Source: CADEED01 sp020442965 | Lineage (GTDB): Bacteria > Pseudomonadota > Gammaproteobacteria > Steroidobacterales > Steroidobacteraceae | Assembly: GCA_041395525.1 (NCBI GenBank) | Contig: JAWLAH010000006.1 | Coordinates: 80,526 to 144,525 of the forward strand | Reading direction: 5' to 3' | Length of the DNA: 64,000 nucleotides | Shown here: one piece after another, positions 1 to 9,365 of the stretch | Position numbering within the stretch: the stretch's first letter is position 1 | Layout: each line of letters starts with the position of its first letter | Position numbers and translations under genes: made by a program | The notes under the pieces: generated by a model | Told to the model about the DNA's origin: nothing | The model's input: the letters and a program-made list of their open reading frames with translations, nothing else | The model's database searches: none

Positions 1-458
1 TGCCACTGCCGGGTCACGCTCACGTGAATGGCGGTCGGCACCACGTCGTTGCTGCTTTGCCCCAGATTGACTTGGTCGTTAGGGTGCACCGTATCGCCCA
101 GGATCTTGCCTGCGAGATGCGCGACCACCTCGTTGGCGTTCATGTTCGAACTGGTACCGCTGCCCGTTTGAAATACATCGACGGGAAACTCGCGATCGTG
201 CTTGCCCGCGGCGACCGCACTCGCCGCCTGTGCTATCGCCGCGCCCATCGCCGGGGGTAACAAACCGAGTGATTCGTTAGCAATCGCGGCAGCCTGCTTG
301 ATGAGCCCGAGCGCCGCGATGAATTCGCGTGGCATCGGTCCGCCGCCCAGCAAGAAATTGTCGACCGCCCTTTGTGTCTGCGCGCCCCACAAGGCATCGG
401 CCGGGACGGCAATCTCGCCCATGCTGTCGCGTTCGATTCTGGAGTGGACGTTGGACAT
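1..458 (-). CDS. fumC: Class II fumarate hydratase, N-terminal part (runs off window start)
   Basis: Reverse translation from the ATG at 458 gives 152 residues of a class II (iron-independent) fumarase, the cytosolic TCA enzyme that interconverts fumarate and malate. The N-terminus MSNVHSRIERDSMGEI, then WGAQTQRA (about 24-31), GSGTSSNMNANEV (about 99-111) and GQSSNDVVPTAIH (about 133-145) are family hallmarks; the last two stretches carry substrate-contacting residues. The remaining two thirds, including the GSSxMPxKxN signature, lie outside the window. It is divergent from purB with 91 bases between the start codons. It should be a complete gene beyond the edge; nothing indicates damage. 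Confidence 0.95.
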   Translation of the reverse strand, partial: MSNVHSRIERDSMGEIAVPADALWGAQTQRAVDNFLLGGGPMPREFIAALGLIKQAAAIANESLGLLPPAMGAAIAQAASAVAAGKHDREFPVDVFQTGSGTSSNMNANEVVAHLAGKILGDTVHPNDQVNLGQSSNDVVPTAIHVSVTRQW

Positions 459-549
459 GGCAATTGAGGAACGCTGCTCGAAACGGGATGCAAGCCGTTT
501 GGGCTGGGCCTGCGCTATCATGTGCGATTCTAGCAAAGCAGCCCGCCCC

Positions 550-1914
550 ATGGACCTCGATTCTCTGACAGCGCTCTCACCGGTTGATGGCCGCTACGCG
601 CAAGCTGCCGATAGCTTGCGGCAGTTCATGAGTGAAGGCGCGCTGATACGCGAACGAATTCGCGTCGAAGCCGCCTGGCTCCTTGCGCTCACCACCGAAG
701 TACCGCAGGTGTTACGTGCGCCGCTCGCTCCCACTGTCATTGATCGCGCTCGCGCGATGGCGACGGACCCCGATACCGCGGCGGCGCTCGAAGTCAAGGC
801 GATCGAGCGCCGGATAAATCACGACGTGAAGGCGGTCGAGTACTACGTGCGGGATCAGCTCGAGCAAGCTGGGGCCGGCCCAGCGGTGCTTGAACTCGTG
901 CATTTCGGCTGCACTTCCGAGGACATCAACAATCTCGCCTACGCCAAGATGCTTTACCGGGCGCGCACGGCGATGCTCGATCGACTCGAGCAGCTGATCA
1001 CCACGCTGCGCGCGCTGGCTCACAACTATGCTGACGTCGCGATGCTCGCACGGACGCATGGGCAGACAGCCAGTCCCACGACCCTGGGCAAAGAATTCGC
1101 CAATGTCGTCGCTCGTCTCGAGCGCGCGCACCGTCGCTGGCGATCGGTCGAGCTGCTCGGCAAGTGGAACGGCGCGGTGGGCAATTACAACGCCCAGGTC
1201 GCAGCATTCCCGGAGGTTGATTGGCGTGGCGTCAGTCGCCGTCTGGTCGAATCGTTAGGCCTCGGGTGGAACGAATACACGACGCAGATTGAGCCGCACG
1301 ACTGCGTAGCCGAATACGCCGATGCACTCGCCGCTGCGAATGTCGTGCTGATCGATCTCGCACGCGATATCTGGGGCTACGTGTCGCTCGGCTACCTTCG
1401 CCAGCGCGCAATCGCCGGCGAGGTGGGTTCATCCACCATGCCGCACAAAGTAAATCCGATCAACTTCGAGAATGCCGAGGGCAACCTCGGCGTCGCGAAC
1501 GCCCTGCTGCGGCACTTCGCCGACAAGTTGCCCGTGTCGCGCTGGCAGCGCGATCTCACCGACTCCACGGTCTTGCGCAACGTCGGCGTCGCATTGGCGC
1601 ATACACAGATCGCTTGGGCCTCATTCGCCAGCGGGCTCAGCAAGATCGAGGCGGATGTCGAGCGCATCGATGCCGACCTCGCGGGCGCGCACGAGGTTCT
1701 GGGTGAAGCAATCCAAACCGTGCTGCGGGCCGCAGGCGTACCGAACGGGTACGAAACACTCAAAGCGTTTACGCGCGGTCGGCGCATCGATGCCGCGATG
1801 CTCGACGAATTCATTGCCAGCCTGCCGCTGCCGCCGACCGAGCGCCAGCGACTCGCAGGCATGCGCCCGGCAGATTATGTCGGGTTGGCCGCGGCGCTGG
1901 CGCGCGCGATTTAG
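550..1914 (+). CDS. purB: Adenylosuccinate lyase
   Basis: This cytosolic enzyme releases fumarate at two steps of purine synthesis (SAICAR to AICAR, adenylosuccinate to AMP). From the ATG at 550 the protein has 454 residues, the usual length for the E. coli-type PurB, and begins MDLDSLTALSPVDGRYA as in that family. The fumarase/aspartase superfamily signature GSSTMPHKVNPINFE lies at about residues 292-306, and TSEDINN and RTHGQTASPTTLGKEF are also present. The frame is open upstream to 202, but that stretch is antisense to fumC, so the ATG at 550 is preferred. In many gammaproteobacteria purB follows nudJ-mnmA-hflD; here it precedes nudJ-mnmA and no hflD is seen. Confidence 0.96.
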   Translation: MDLDSLTALSPVDGRYAQAADSLRQFMSEGALIRERIRVEAAWLLALTTEVPQVLRAPLAPTVIDRARAMATDPDTAAALEVKAIERRINHDVKAVEYYVRDQLEQAGAGPAVLELVHFGCTSEDINNLAYAKMLYRARTAMLDRLEQLITTLRALAHNYADVAMLARTHGQTASPTTLGKEFANVVARLERAHRRWRSVELLGKWNGAVGNYNAQVAAFPEVDWRGVSRRLVESLGLGWNEYTTQIEPHDCVAEYADALAAANVVLIDLARDIWGYVSLGYLRQRAIAGEVGSSTMPHKVNPINFENAEGNLGVANALLRHFADKLPVSRWQRDLTDSTVLRNVGVALAHTQIAWASFASGLSKIEADVERIDADLAGAHEVLGEAIQTVLRAAGVPNGYETLKAFTRGRRIDAAMLDEFIASLPLPPTERQRLAGMRPADYVGLAAALARAI

Positions 1915-2005
1915 CGCGGGAGTTCCCCCACAACTGCGACCTGTGGCTCGTTTTCGTCCGCAATGCGACAATCGGGCTCGCCATTCGTGATCTAGCGCGC
2001 ATCTA

Positions 2006-2023
2006 CCGACAGACGTCGGGTTT
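2006..2023 (+). terminator. Weak terminator-like hairpin after purB
   Basis: CCGAC (2006-2010) and GTCGG (2015-2019) can form a 5-bp stem with an AGAC loop, followed by G and TTT. It lies about 90 bases after the purB stop and before the next gene. The stem and T-run are short, so this is only a possible terminator. Confidence 0.3.
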
Positions 2024-2080
2024 ATGTTGCCTGCCGCGCGGGGGTCGCCGCGCAGTCGGCACAGGGATCTTGAAGCCAAG

Positions 2081-2653
2081 ATGGCCAGCGGGGAGTTCGA
2101 ACTCGGGATACTCACTCAGGCAGCTGCTGCGGCAACGCAGCCGCAGATGCCCGTTGTGCCGCGCGAACGTGCCGACGGTACGGTTGAAATTGTGACGTCC
2201 CTCGATGAACTGCGCGCCTCGGTCAACAAGGTCGCTGGCACAGCGCGGCGTTTACTCTCGATCTATACCCCGGATCTCGAACCCGAGCTGTACGATCAAA
2301 CCGAATTCCTCGAGATCGTCAAACGCTTCGTTCTGGCGCGACGCTTCGCGAAAGTTCGGGTGCTGATCGGCATCAATCCCGAGTTCGGCCGGGAGCAACA
2401 TCGTTTTCTCGCGATGAGCCGCCGTCTCACGAGCTACATCGAAATGCGTCCCGCCGGATCCCTCAACCAGCAACACGCCGCCGCCTACGTAATCGCTGAC
2501 GATCGCGCGCTCGTGTATCGGGTCCATTCTGATTCGTGGGACGGCGTCGCCGATTACGACAATTCGCCGGTCGCCAGAATGCACCTGGCTGAGTTCGACA
2601 GCGCCTGGATGAGTAGCGAACCTGAGCTGTCCCTGCGCAGCGCGACTCGTTAG
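2081..2653 (+). CDS. Conserved DUF7931-type protein
   Basis: A protein of about 190 residues from the ATG at 2081; an earlier in-frame codon at 2024 would add 19 arginine-rich residues and is less likely. After a low-complexity N-terminus (about 1-30) comes a domain like the gammaproteobacterial DUF7931 family, sometimes labelled HPA2-related. I see the LDELR...ARRLLSIYTPDLEPELYD block (about 48-72), a helix with TEFLEIVKRF, RVLIGINPE, and a closing LAEFDSAWMSSEPE block. The fold is thought to resemble phospholipase-D-like domains, but the HKD catalytic motif is not visible. Its biochemical role is unknown. It is followed closely by nudJ (17 bases), suggesting co-transcription. Confidence 0.6.
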   Translation: MASGEFELGILTQAAAAATQPQMPVVPRERADGTVEIVTSLDELRASVNKVAGTARRLLSIYTPDLEPELYDQTEFLEIVKRFVLARRFAKVRVLIGINPEFGREQHRFLAMSRRLTSYIEMRPAGSLNQQHAAAYVIADDRALVYRVHSDSWDGVADYDNSPVARMHLAEFDSAWMSSEPELSLRSATR

Positions 2654-2670
2654 TCCGAGCGATAACGCCG

Positions 2671-3168
2671 ATGTCCCGACGAGCAGACCTTAGACCAACG
2701 ATTACCGTTGCCGCAATCGCCGAGCGCGACGGAAAATACCTCGTGATCGAAGAACGCATTCGCGGCCGGCTTGTGATCACCCAGCCCGGCGGCCATGTCG
2801 AAGATCGCGAGACGCTGCTCGAGGCGATCATGCGCGAGACGCTCGAAGAGAGCGCTTACGCCTTCGAACCGAACTATCTTGTTTGCACTTATCTGATGCG
2901 CGATCCTGCGACAGGACACTCGAGCCTGCGTTTCAACTTCGCCGGATCGGTCGCGGGACCCGACTGTCGGCGGGCGCTCGACACCGGCATCGAGCGTGCG
3001 CTCTGGATGTCACGCGACGAACTGCACCACGCCGCGGCGAGATTGCGCTCGCCGCTGGTCCTGCGGGCTCTGTCAGACTACGAGTCTGGCATGCGCAGTC
3101 CGCTCGAGAGCGTGCAGTATCTCGATCTCGATTCGGCCAGTCACGTGCGCTCGGTCGTCAGTTTCTAG
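2671..3168 (+). CDS. nudJ: Nudix hydrolase, NudJ-type
   Basis: A 165-residue Nudix hydrolase. The Nudix box fits the G-x5-E-x7-REUxEE pattern in GHVEDRETLLEAIMRETLEE at about residues 36-55, giving the Mg-binding helix. NudJ enzymes hydrolyse pyrophosphates such as HMP-PP, thiamine pyrophosphate and nucleoside di/triphosphates; the true substrate here cannot be read from sequence. It sits directly upstream of mnmA, the standard gammaproteobacterial arrangement (nudJ-mnmA), which supports the NudJ assignment over other Nudix subfamilies. The ATG at 2671 gives a family-typical N-terminus just before the first beta strand. Confidence 0.82.
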   Translation: MSRRADLRPTITVAAIAERDGKYLVIEERIRGRLVITQPGGHVEDRETLLEAIMRETLEESAYAFEPNYLVCTYLMRDPATGHSSLRFNFAGSVAGPDCRRALDTGIERALWMSRDELHHAAARLRSPLVLRALSDYESGMRSPLESVQYLDLDSASHVRSVVSF

Positions 3169-3208
3169 AGCACTGGTCTTGGCGGCCGATTGCCAGCGCG
3201 GCGTTACA

Positions 3209-4327
3209 ATGACGCCCGTGGCCGCATTGAAACAATCTCCACCATCGCAAGCGCGCGTCGTAGTCGGCATGTCCGGCGGCGTCGATTCTGCGGTGGCCGC
3301 CCTGCTCTTGCAGCGCGCCGGTTACGACGTGCAGGGGCTCTTCATGAGCAACTGGGAGGACGACGAGGACGGCTACTGCACCACCGCGCGCGATTTGCAG
3401 GACGCCCGGGCGACGGCTGCGGAGCTTGCGATCCCGCTGCATGTCGTGAGCTTTGCGGCCACGTACCGCCAGCGGGTCTTCGAGTATTTTCTGGACGAGT
3501 CCCGCGCCGGTCGCACGCCGAATCCGGACGTCCTGTGCAATCGTGAGATCAAGTTTGGGGTCTGTCTCGCCTACGCCGCGCGCCTTGGCGCCGATCGGTT
3601 CGCCACTGGCCACTACGCGCGCCTGGAGTATCGGGCGGACGGCATCGCATTGCTCAAGGCGACCGACACCAGCAAGGATCAGTCCTATTTCCTGCACGCT
3701 GTGCCGCGCGAACAGTTTGAACGGGTGCTGTTCCCGCTCGGCGAGCTGAGCAAAGCGGAAGTGCGTGCCCTTGCACGCGCTGCGGGGCTGCCGGTGTTCG
3801 ACAAACCCGATAGCACCGGGATCTGCTTTATCGGCGAGCGGCCGTTCCGGGAATTCCTCGGCGCCTACCTGAGCGATTCGCCAGGACCGATACTCTCTGA
3901 TCGGGACGAGGTGCTCGGGACCCATCGCGGTCTTGCGTTCTATACGCTCGGACAGCGCAGTGGCCTCGCGATCGGTGGCCAGGCTGGCAAGCCGGAACAG
4001 GCCTGGTTCGTCGCACACAAAGACCAGAGCCGCAACGCCCTGATCGTCGTACAAGGTCACGATCACCCGCGGCTCGCCAGCGCTGCGCTCAACGCGACAG
4101 ATTTTCACTGGCTCGCCGCAATGCCCACCGCACCGTTTCAGGCAGGCGCGAAAGTACGGCATCGCCAATCCGATCAGGCGTGCGCGGTCACTCTCGGCAA
4201 TCGCGGGGATGTGCAGCTGAAGTTCGCCGTTCCGCAACGTGCGGTGACGCCGGGCCAATTCGCAGTGCTCTACGATGGCGTTCGTTGTCTGGGCGGTGGC
4301 GTCATCGATGCCGTACTTCCCGCGTGA
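3209..4327 (+). CDS. mnmA: tRNA-specific 2-thiouridylase
   Basis: MnmA catalyses 2-thiolation of the wobble uridine U34 in tRNA-Lys, -Glu and -Gln, using ATP and sulfur relayed from IscS/TusE. The 372-residue protein has the PP-loop GMSGGVDS at about 20-27, the catalytic cysteine in NPDVLCNREIKFG (about C110) and the second cysteine in DSTGICFIGER (about C206), matching the Cys-Cys pair of active enzymes. The frame extends upstream to 2996 inside nudJ, but the ATG at 3209, 40 bases after nudJ, gives the usual family length. The C-terminal beta-barrel region is intact. It is followed by a promoter for acnA. Confidence 0.97.
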   Translation: MTPVAALKQSPPSQARVVVGMSGGVDSAVAALLLQRAGYDVQGLFMSNWEDDEDGYCTTARDLQDARATAAELAIPLHVVSFAATYRQRVFEYFLDESRAGRTPNPDVLCNREIKFGVCLAYAARLGADRFATGHYARLEYRADGIALLKATDTSKDQSYFLHAVPREQFERVLFPLGELSKAEVRALARAAGLPVFDKPDSTGICFIGERPFREFLGAYLSDSPGPILSDRDEVLGTHRGLAFYTLGQRSGLAIGGQAGKPEQAWFVAHKDQSRNALIVVQGHDHPRLASAALNATDFHWLAAMPTAPFQAGAKVRHRQSDQACAVTLGNRGDVQLKFAVPQRAVTPGQFAVLYDGVRCLGGGVIDAVLPA

Positions 4328-4330
4328 AAT

Positions 4331-4360
4331 TTGGGCCGCCACACGTCGCACAGTTATAAT
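4331..4360 (+). promoter_or_regulatory. Sigma-70 promoter for acnA
   Basis: TTGGGC at 4331-4336 and a perfect TATAAT at 4355-4360 are separated by 18 bases. They lie just after the mnmA stop and about 33 bases before the acnA start, so acnA is probably transcribed separately from mnmA with a short leader. Confidence 0.7.
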
Positions 4361-4392
4361 GGCCTGTTGGCTATTGCTTATTGGGAGACATC

Positions 4393-7092
4393 ATGACGGA
4401 CAGCTTCAAGGCACGCTCCAAACTCAACGTTGGTGGCAAATCGTACGACTACTGGAGCCTTGCCGCGCTGCCCGCCGAGAAAGCAGCCAAGCTGCCGTTC
4501 TCGCTCAAGATCCTTCTCGAGAACCTGTTGCGCTTCGAAGACGGAATCAACGTCACGCGCAAGGACGTCGAAGCCGTTCTCAATTGGGACGCGAAAGCGG
4601 CTCCTTCGCACGAAATTTCGTTCACGCCGGCGCGCGTCATCATGCAGGACTTCACAGGCGTGCCCTGCATCGTCGATCTCGCGGCCATGCGCGACGCTGT
4701 GCAAAAGCTTGGCGGTGATCCAGAACGGGTGAACCCGTTGGCGCCCGCGGAACTCGTCATCGATCACTCGGTACAGGTCGACGAGTACGGTACGCCGCAA
4801 GCACTTGCCGCTAACAACAAAATCGAATTCGAACGCAATGGCGAACGCTACGCGTTTCTGCGCTGGGGGCAGACGGCGTTCCGTAATTTCAAAGTAGTTC
4901 CCCCTAACACCGGAATTGTTCACCAGGTCAACCTGGAGTACCTCGGGCGGGTCGTATTTCACAACGACACGGACGGACAGAATGAGCTGTATCCGGACAC
5001 GCTCGTCGGCACCGACTCGCATACGACCATGATCAATGGCCTCGGCATTCTGGGCTGGGGCGTGGGTGGTATCGAGGCCGAGGCCGCGATGCTGGGTCAA
5101 CCCGTCACGATGCTGATTCCACAGGTTATCGGCTTCAAGATAACGGGGCGACTGGCGCCGGGTGCCACTGCCACGGACCTCGTCCTCACGGTCACCGAGA
5201 TGCTGCGCAAACGCGGTGTGGTCGACAAATTCGTCGAGTACTTCGGCGACGGCCTGGCACATCTACCGCTCGCCGATCGCGCGACGCTCGCCAACATGGC
5301 GCCGGAGTACGGCAGCACCTGCGGCATCTTCCCGGTCGATGAAGAGACGCTGCGCTATCTCGAACTCTCCGGTCGGCCGAGCGAGCAAGTCAAGTTGGTG
5401 GAGGCATACGCCAAAGCGCAAGGCATGTGGCGCGTCAAAGGCGCGCCCGCGGCCAACTACACCGATGTACTGGAACTTGACATGAGCACGATCGTGCCGA
5501 GCATCGCTGGACCGAAACGTCCACAGGACCGCATTCCGCTCAGCTCGGCCAAGCAAGCGTACCGCGCAGCCCTGAAGACGATGGCCGACGAACGCGGCAA
5601 GAAGAATCCCACCGCGACCGGCAAGGCCGCGGCCAACCTGGCCGGCGAGCAGTTCGAACTGCATGACGGTGCGGTGCTGATCGCCGCCATCACGAGCTGT
5701 ACGAATACTTCGAACCCGAGTGTCATGCTGGGCGCGGCGCTACTCGCTCGCAACGCGACCCGGCTCGGACTCAGGGCCAAACCCTGGGTCAAGACGAGCC
5801 TCGCGCCAGGCTCCAAGGTTGTTACTGACTACCTGGTCAAGGCAGGCCTGCTCGAGGACTTGCGTGCTGCGGGATTCTTCGTCGTGGGGTACGGCTGCAC
5901 CACCTGCATCGGCAATTCCGGTCCGCTCAAGCCGGAGATATCCGCCGGGGTCAAAGCGGGCGATATCATCGCGACGTCGGTGCTCTCGGGCAACCGCAAC
6001 TTTGAAGGGCGGGTGCATCCGGAAGTCAAAATGAATTTTCTCGCCTCGCCCCCGCTCGTGGTGGCCTACGCTCTCGCCGGCACGCTGGACATCGATCTGC
6101 AAAATGAGCCGCTCGGCACTTCGAGCAATGGCAAGCCGGTGTACCTGCGCGATATCTGGCCATCCGATCGGGAAGTGGCGGATGTCGTACAAAAGTCGCT
6201 CGATTCCAAAATGTTCCAGAAGAGTTACAGCGATGTATTCAAGGGCGACCAGCTCTGGTCGTCGATCAAGATACCTGCCGGCAAGATCTATGCGTGGGAC
6301 GAGCATTCCACCTACGTTCGCAACCCACCCTACTTCGATGGCCTGACGATGACGCCACCCGCCATCGGCGACGTACGCGGCGCGCGGGTGCTGGCGTTGC
6401 TCGGCGATTCGGTTACCACCGACCATATCTCGCCGGCTGGCAACATCGCCAAAGACGGCCCGGCCGCGAAATACCTGATGGCAAAGGGCGTGCAGCCGAA
6501 GGACTTCAACTCGTTTGGCGCACGTCGTGGCAATCACGAAGTAATGATGCGCGGCACCTTCGCCAACATTCGCCTGCGAAATTTGATGGTGCCCGGTGTC
6601 GAGGGCGGCGTCGCCGTGCATATCCCGAGTGGTGAACGGCTGTCTATCTACGACGTAGCCATGCGCTACCAGGCTGAGAAGACGCCACTCATTGTGCTGG
6701 CCGGCAAAGAGTACGGCACCGGTTCATCACGCGATTGGGCTGCCAAGGGCACCATGCTATTGGGCGTACGCGCGGTCATCGCGGAAAGCTTCGAGCGCAT
6801 TCACCGCTCCAACCTGATCGGCATGGGCGTCCTGCCACTGCAATTTCCCGAAGGGCAGTCCGCGCAATCACTCGGGCTCAGCGGCCAGGAAACTTTCGAT
6901 ATCGTGGGTATCGCCAAGGCCGATTCAAGCGCCGTTGACGTCGTCGCAACGCCGTCGGGCGGAGGTTCGCCGATCAAGTTCCAGGCGCGCGTGCGCATCG
7001 ATACGCCCAAGGAACGTGATTACTACCAACATGGTGGAATCCTGCAGTACGTATTGCGGCAGATCGCGAGCGAGAAACGGGCGACGGCTTAG
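4393..7092 (+). CDS. acnA: Aconitate hydratase A
   Basis: Aconitase of the AcnA/IRP type, isomerising citrate to isocitrate through cis-aconitate in the TCA and glyoxylate cycles. The protein has 899 residues, close to E. coli AcnA. The 4Fe-4S ligands are visible: one cysteine in ITSCTNTSNPSVM (about 434) and two in GYGCTTCIGNSGP (about 499-511). The C-terminal swivel domain carries EYGTGSSRDWAAKG. GGGAGA at 4383-4388 is a good ribosome binding site for the ATG at 4393, so the earlier in-frame TTG at 4381 is rejected. A strong promoter lies just upstream. The C-terminal stretch has an extra glycine/serine-rich turn (ATPSGGGSP). Confidence 0.97.
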   Translation: MTDSFKARSKLNVGGKSYDYWSLAALPAEKAAKLPFSLKILLENLLRFEDGINVTRKDVEAVLNWDAKAAPSHEISFTPARVIMQDFTGVPCIVDLAAMRDAVQKLGGDPERVNPLAPAELVIDHSVQVDEYGTPQALAANNKIEFERNGERYAFLRWGQTAFRNFKVVPPNTGIVHQVNLEYLGRVVFHNDTDGQNELYPDTLVGTDSHTTMINGLGILGWGVGGIEAEAAMLGQPVTMLIPQVIGFKITGRLAPGATATDLVLTVTEMLRKRGVVDKFVEYFGDGLAHLPLADRATLANMAPEYGSTCGIFPVDEETLRYLELSGRPSEQVKLVEAYAKAQGMWRVKGAPAANYTDVLELDMSTIVPSIAGPKRPQDRIPLSSAKQAYRAALKTMADERGKKNPTATGKAAANLAGEQFELHDGAVLIAAITSCTNTSNPSVMLGAALLARNATRLGLRAKPWVKTSLAPGSKVVTDYLVKAGLLEDLRAAGFFVVGYGCTTCIGNSGPLKPEISAGVKAGDIIATSVLSGNRNFEGRVHPEVKMNFLASPPLVVAYALAGTLDIDLQNEPLGTSSNGKPVYLRDIWPSDREVADVVQKSLDSKMFQKSYSDVFKGDQLWSSIKIPAGKIYAWDEHSTYVRNPPYFDGLTMTPPAIGDVRGARVLALLGDSVTTDHISPAGNIAKDGPAAKYLMAKGVQPKDFNSFGARRGNHEVMMRGTFANIRLRNLMVPGVEGGVAVHIPSGERLSIYDVAMRYQAEKTPLIVLAGKEYGTGSSRDWAAKGTMLLGVRAVIAESFERIHRSNLIGMGVLPLQFPEGQSAQSLGLSGQETFDIVGIAKADSSAVDVVATPSGGGSPIKFQARVRIDTPKERDYYQHGGILQYVLRQIASEKRATA

Positions 7093-7161
7093 CAGGGACC
7101 GCCGCCCGCTCGCCTTACGGTCCGGCTGACTCGAGCCACCCGATGCGCGACGGTCGGGCGC

Positions 7162-8562
7162 TCATGCGTCCGACCGTTTGCCAAGCGCCGCCCAGTCGAG
7201 GCGTCGCGTAACCAGCATCACCGCTGCGAGCACGCCGAAGAGCAGCGTGGCGCCCATCAACAACGCATAGTCCTCGGAGATCAGGATCAGATAGAGCGTT
7301 GCATAGAGCCCGGCCAGACCAGCGCCGGCCATCGCGCCTTGCGCGGCGCTCTTTGCGACTCCAGCCAGATAGACTCCAATCAGTACGACCAGCGCAGCAG
7401 CGGCAGTCAGGTACGCCATGCCAAATGCGAGATGCTCGGACAGGGCCAGCAGCAAGACGTAGAACACTGCGAGCGCCAGGCCCACGAATAGATAATGCAT
7501 CCCATGCAGCGGCTTGCGACCCGCGTGCTCCCAGATAAAGAATGCCAGCAACGTGAGTGCGATGACCAGCACGGCGTAATGCACTGCACGGTAGTTACGT
7601 TGATAGACGTCGGCAGGCTGATATTGCTGAACGCCGATTGCCGCTACCGCAAACGCCTCGTCCGCAGACAGCTGCTTACTTACCTGATCACCGTACCACT
7701 GCTGTCCAAAGTTGCGGCTGAGCCCGAGCGTGGTCCAGTTCGCCTTGAAGCCGGCGGCGCTGGTCTGCTCTGCGCCCGGACTTTGCCCACCGAGGAACTT
7801 GGGATGCGGCCAGTCTGACTCGATCGTTGTGTTGCTCGAGCGCGCCAGCGGCAGAACCATGAGCGCTTCGCTACCGACTAACTCCAGGCGAATGCTGAAC
7901 GGAATCCGATCGGCAGTACGCAGCAGGTCCACGGGTGGTTTGACCGCTGGCCCTGAATAACTTGCGTACCCGCCTGACTGCAACTCGAGCGCGCGGCCGC
8001 CAAGTTTGAATTCAGAGACCGCGCGCAACGTCCGTGACTCCGAGTTGAGGACGATCAAAAGCGCTTCCGCCCACTGCACGTCGCGATCGGCCTCGACGCG
8101 GCGCAACTCGTCCAGATCTCGAGCTGAGAATTCGCCCGCTAGACTGACAACGGCATTGTAGCTCGGCACCTCGTAGAGCCCCGATCGCTTCGGCTTGACC
8201 TTGAGCCGAACCTGCGTCGTCAGAGAATCCGGCAGTACATGCAAGACGGTTCGAACAACCTCTATCCGGTGCTCCTTGATGAAACGCGTATCGTTTGGAT
8301 CGTCTTCCAACAGCTTGACGCGCCTTTCGACCGTGCGTTTGGTGATGACCGGCACACTCAACAACACGCCGCCGGTCGTCTGCAGCCCACCGACCGTCCC
8401 TTGCACCACCGCCACTGCCGATTGTCGTGCGGCGAGTCGTTCCGCGACCAAGCCATCGACCATCGACAACGCGACCAGCAGCAGCCCCAGCACCGCGGTG
8501 ACGACGAGCCCCTTGCGCACCAGCGGCGGCAAGCGCCGGGCGGTATTTCCCACCTGCGACAT
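7162..8562 (-). CDS. creD: Inner-membrane protein CreD family
   Basis: A 466-residue membrane protein of the CreD (Cet) family. One N-terminal transmembrane helix (about 14-38) is followed by a large periplasmic domain with the family blocks VQGTVGGLQTTGGVLLSVP and SGLYEVPSYNA, then about five to six helices from roughly residue 300 to 460. CreD belongs to the CreBC regulon in enterics and is linked to envelope and beta-lactam phenotypes, but its molecular function is unknown. GGGAG eight bases before the ATG at 8562 fixes the start. No creB/creC genes are in the window. It is convergent with acnA and divergent from the HAD gene. Confidence 0.85.
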   Translation of the reverse strand: MSQVGNTARRLPPLVRKGLVVTAVLGLLLVALSMVDGLVAERLAARQSAVAVVQGTVGGLQTTGGVLLSVPVITKRTVERRVKLLEDDPNDTRFIKEHRIEVVRTVLHVLPDSLTTQVRLKVKPKRSGLYEVPSYNAVVSLAGEFSARDLDELRRVEADRDVQWAEALLIVLNSESRTLRAVSEFKLGGRALELQSGGYASYSGPAVKPPVDLLRTADRIPFSIRLELVGSEALMVLPLARSSNTTIESDWPHPKFLGGQSPGAEQTSAAGFKANWTTLGLSRNFGQQWYGDQVSKQLSADEAFAVAAIGVQQYQPADVYQRNYRAVHYAVLVIALTLLAFFIWEHAGRKPLHGMHYLFVGLALAVFYVLLLALSEHLAFGMAYLTAAAALVVLIGVYLAGVAKSAAQGAMAGAGLAGLYATLYLILISEDYALLMGATLLFGVLAAVMLVTRRLDWAALGKRSDA

Positions 8563-8666
8563 TTCGATCTCCCTAACTGTGACTTGCAACGGCTGTACGA
8601 TGCGGGACGAAGGTGGCAACACCGGCTCATCGTTTGTGGCAAATTGTGACTAGAACTCATCCCATC

Positions 8667-9320
8667 ATGCGCATCGCCCTGTTCGATCTGGATGGCACCA
8701 TTACGTATCGCGATACGCTCGTGCCTTTCATCCTCGGTTGGCTCCGCGAACGCCGGTTGGGCGGGATTCGTCTGTTACGTGCCACTCCGGCCGTGTTGCA
8801 CTACGCCTTTGATCATGATCGAGGCAGGCTGAAGGGCGACCTGCTACACGCAACGCTCGGCGGCACATCTCGTAGTGATCTCGAGGGATGGGCGGAGCGT
8901 TTTGCGCGGGCCACGGTCGCGTCACAGGTGATGCCCGGTGCGCGCGAGGCCATCGATCGGCATCGCTTGGCCGGAGACCGACTGGTACTGATGTCCGCGA
9001 GCGTTGATTGCTACGTACCCCGGGTGGCGGCGCTGCTCGGCTTCGCCAACGTTATCTGCACGCCAGTGCTTTGGGACGGCGACAAGTTGGACGGTCGACT
9101 GGCGGGGCCAAACTGTCGCGGTGACGAGAAGGCTCGGCAACTTCGCAGCTTGCAGGAGCGTCACCCACGCGCCGAGATTGTCGCCTATGGCAACTCGATG
9201 TCCGATGTTCCACACCTTTGCCTCGCGGCACGGGGTGTGTTCGTCAATGCACCGCCACGCGCACGCTCGCGGCTAATCAGGCGGGGTTTGATCTGCGAAA
9301 ACTGGCGCAGGCCTCGCTAG
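8667..9320 (+). CDS. HAD-superfamily subfamily IB phosphatase
   Basis: A 217-residue HAD-IB hydrolase of the SerB-related TIGR01490 type. Motif I is FDLDGTIT at about 5-12 (nucleophile Asp plus acid/base Asp), motif II is the serine in LMSASVD, motif III the lysine in RGDEKARQL, and motif IV is GNSMSDVPHL. Such proteins dephosphorylate small phospho-substrates; some relatives act on phosphoserine or phospholipid head groups, and this one's substrate cannot be named. The ATG at 8667 places motif I at the very N-terminus as usual. It is divergent from creD, with 104 bases between the starts. Confidence 0.85.
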   Translation: MRIALFDLDGTITYRDTLVPFILGWLRERRLGGIRLLRATPAVLHYAFDHDRGRLKGDLLHATLGGTSRSDLEGWAERFARATVASQVMPGAREAIDRHRLAGDRLVLMSASVDCYVPRVAALLGFANVICTPVLWDGDKLDGRLAGPNCRGDEKARQLRSLQERHPRAEIVAYGNSMSDVPHLCLAARGVFVNAPPRARSRLIRRGLICENWRRPR

Positions 9321-9365
9321 AGCATTAGAGTGCCGCTCGCTGCTCCACAAATGAGGCTCCGTCCA

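Noticed and set aside
202..549. Open frame extending purB upstream by 116 codons.
   Set aside because: It is antisense to fumC, which has a clear family sequence, and PurB homology begins at the ATG at 550.
3158..4351. 397-codon open frame on the minus strand opposite mnmA.
   Set aside because: Composition is that of a shadow frame in GC-rich DNA and it lies wholly antisense to a well-conserved gene.
7096..7123. GGACCG/CGGTCC inverted repeat between the convergent acnA and creD genes as a terminator.
   Set aside because: Only 6 bp with a 16-base loop and no T-run; too weak to call.
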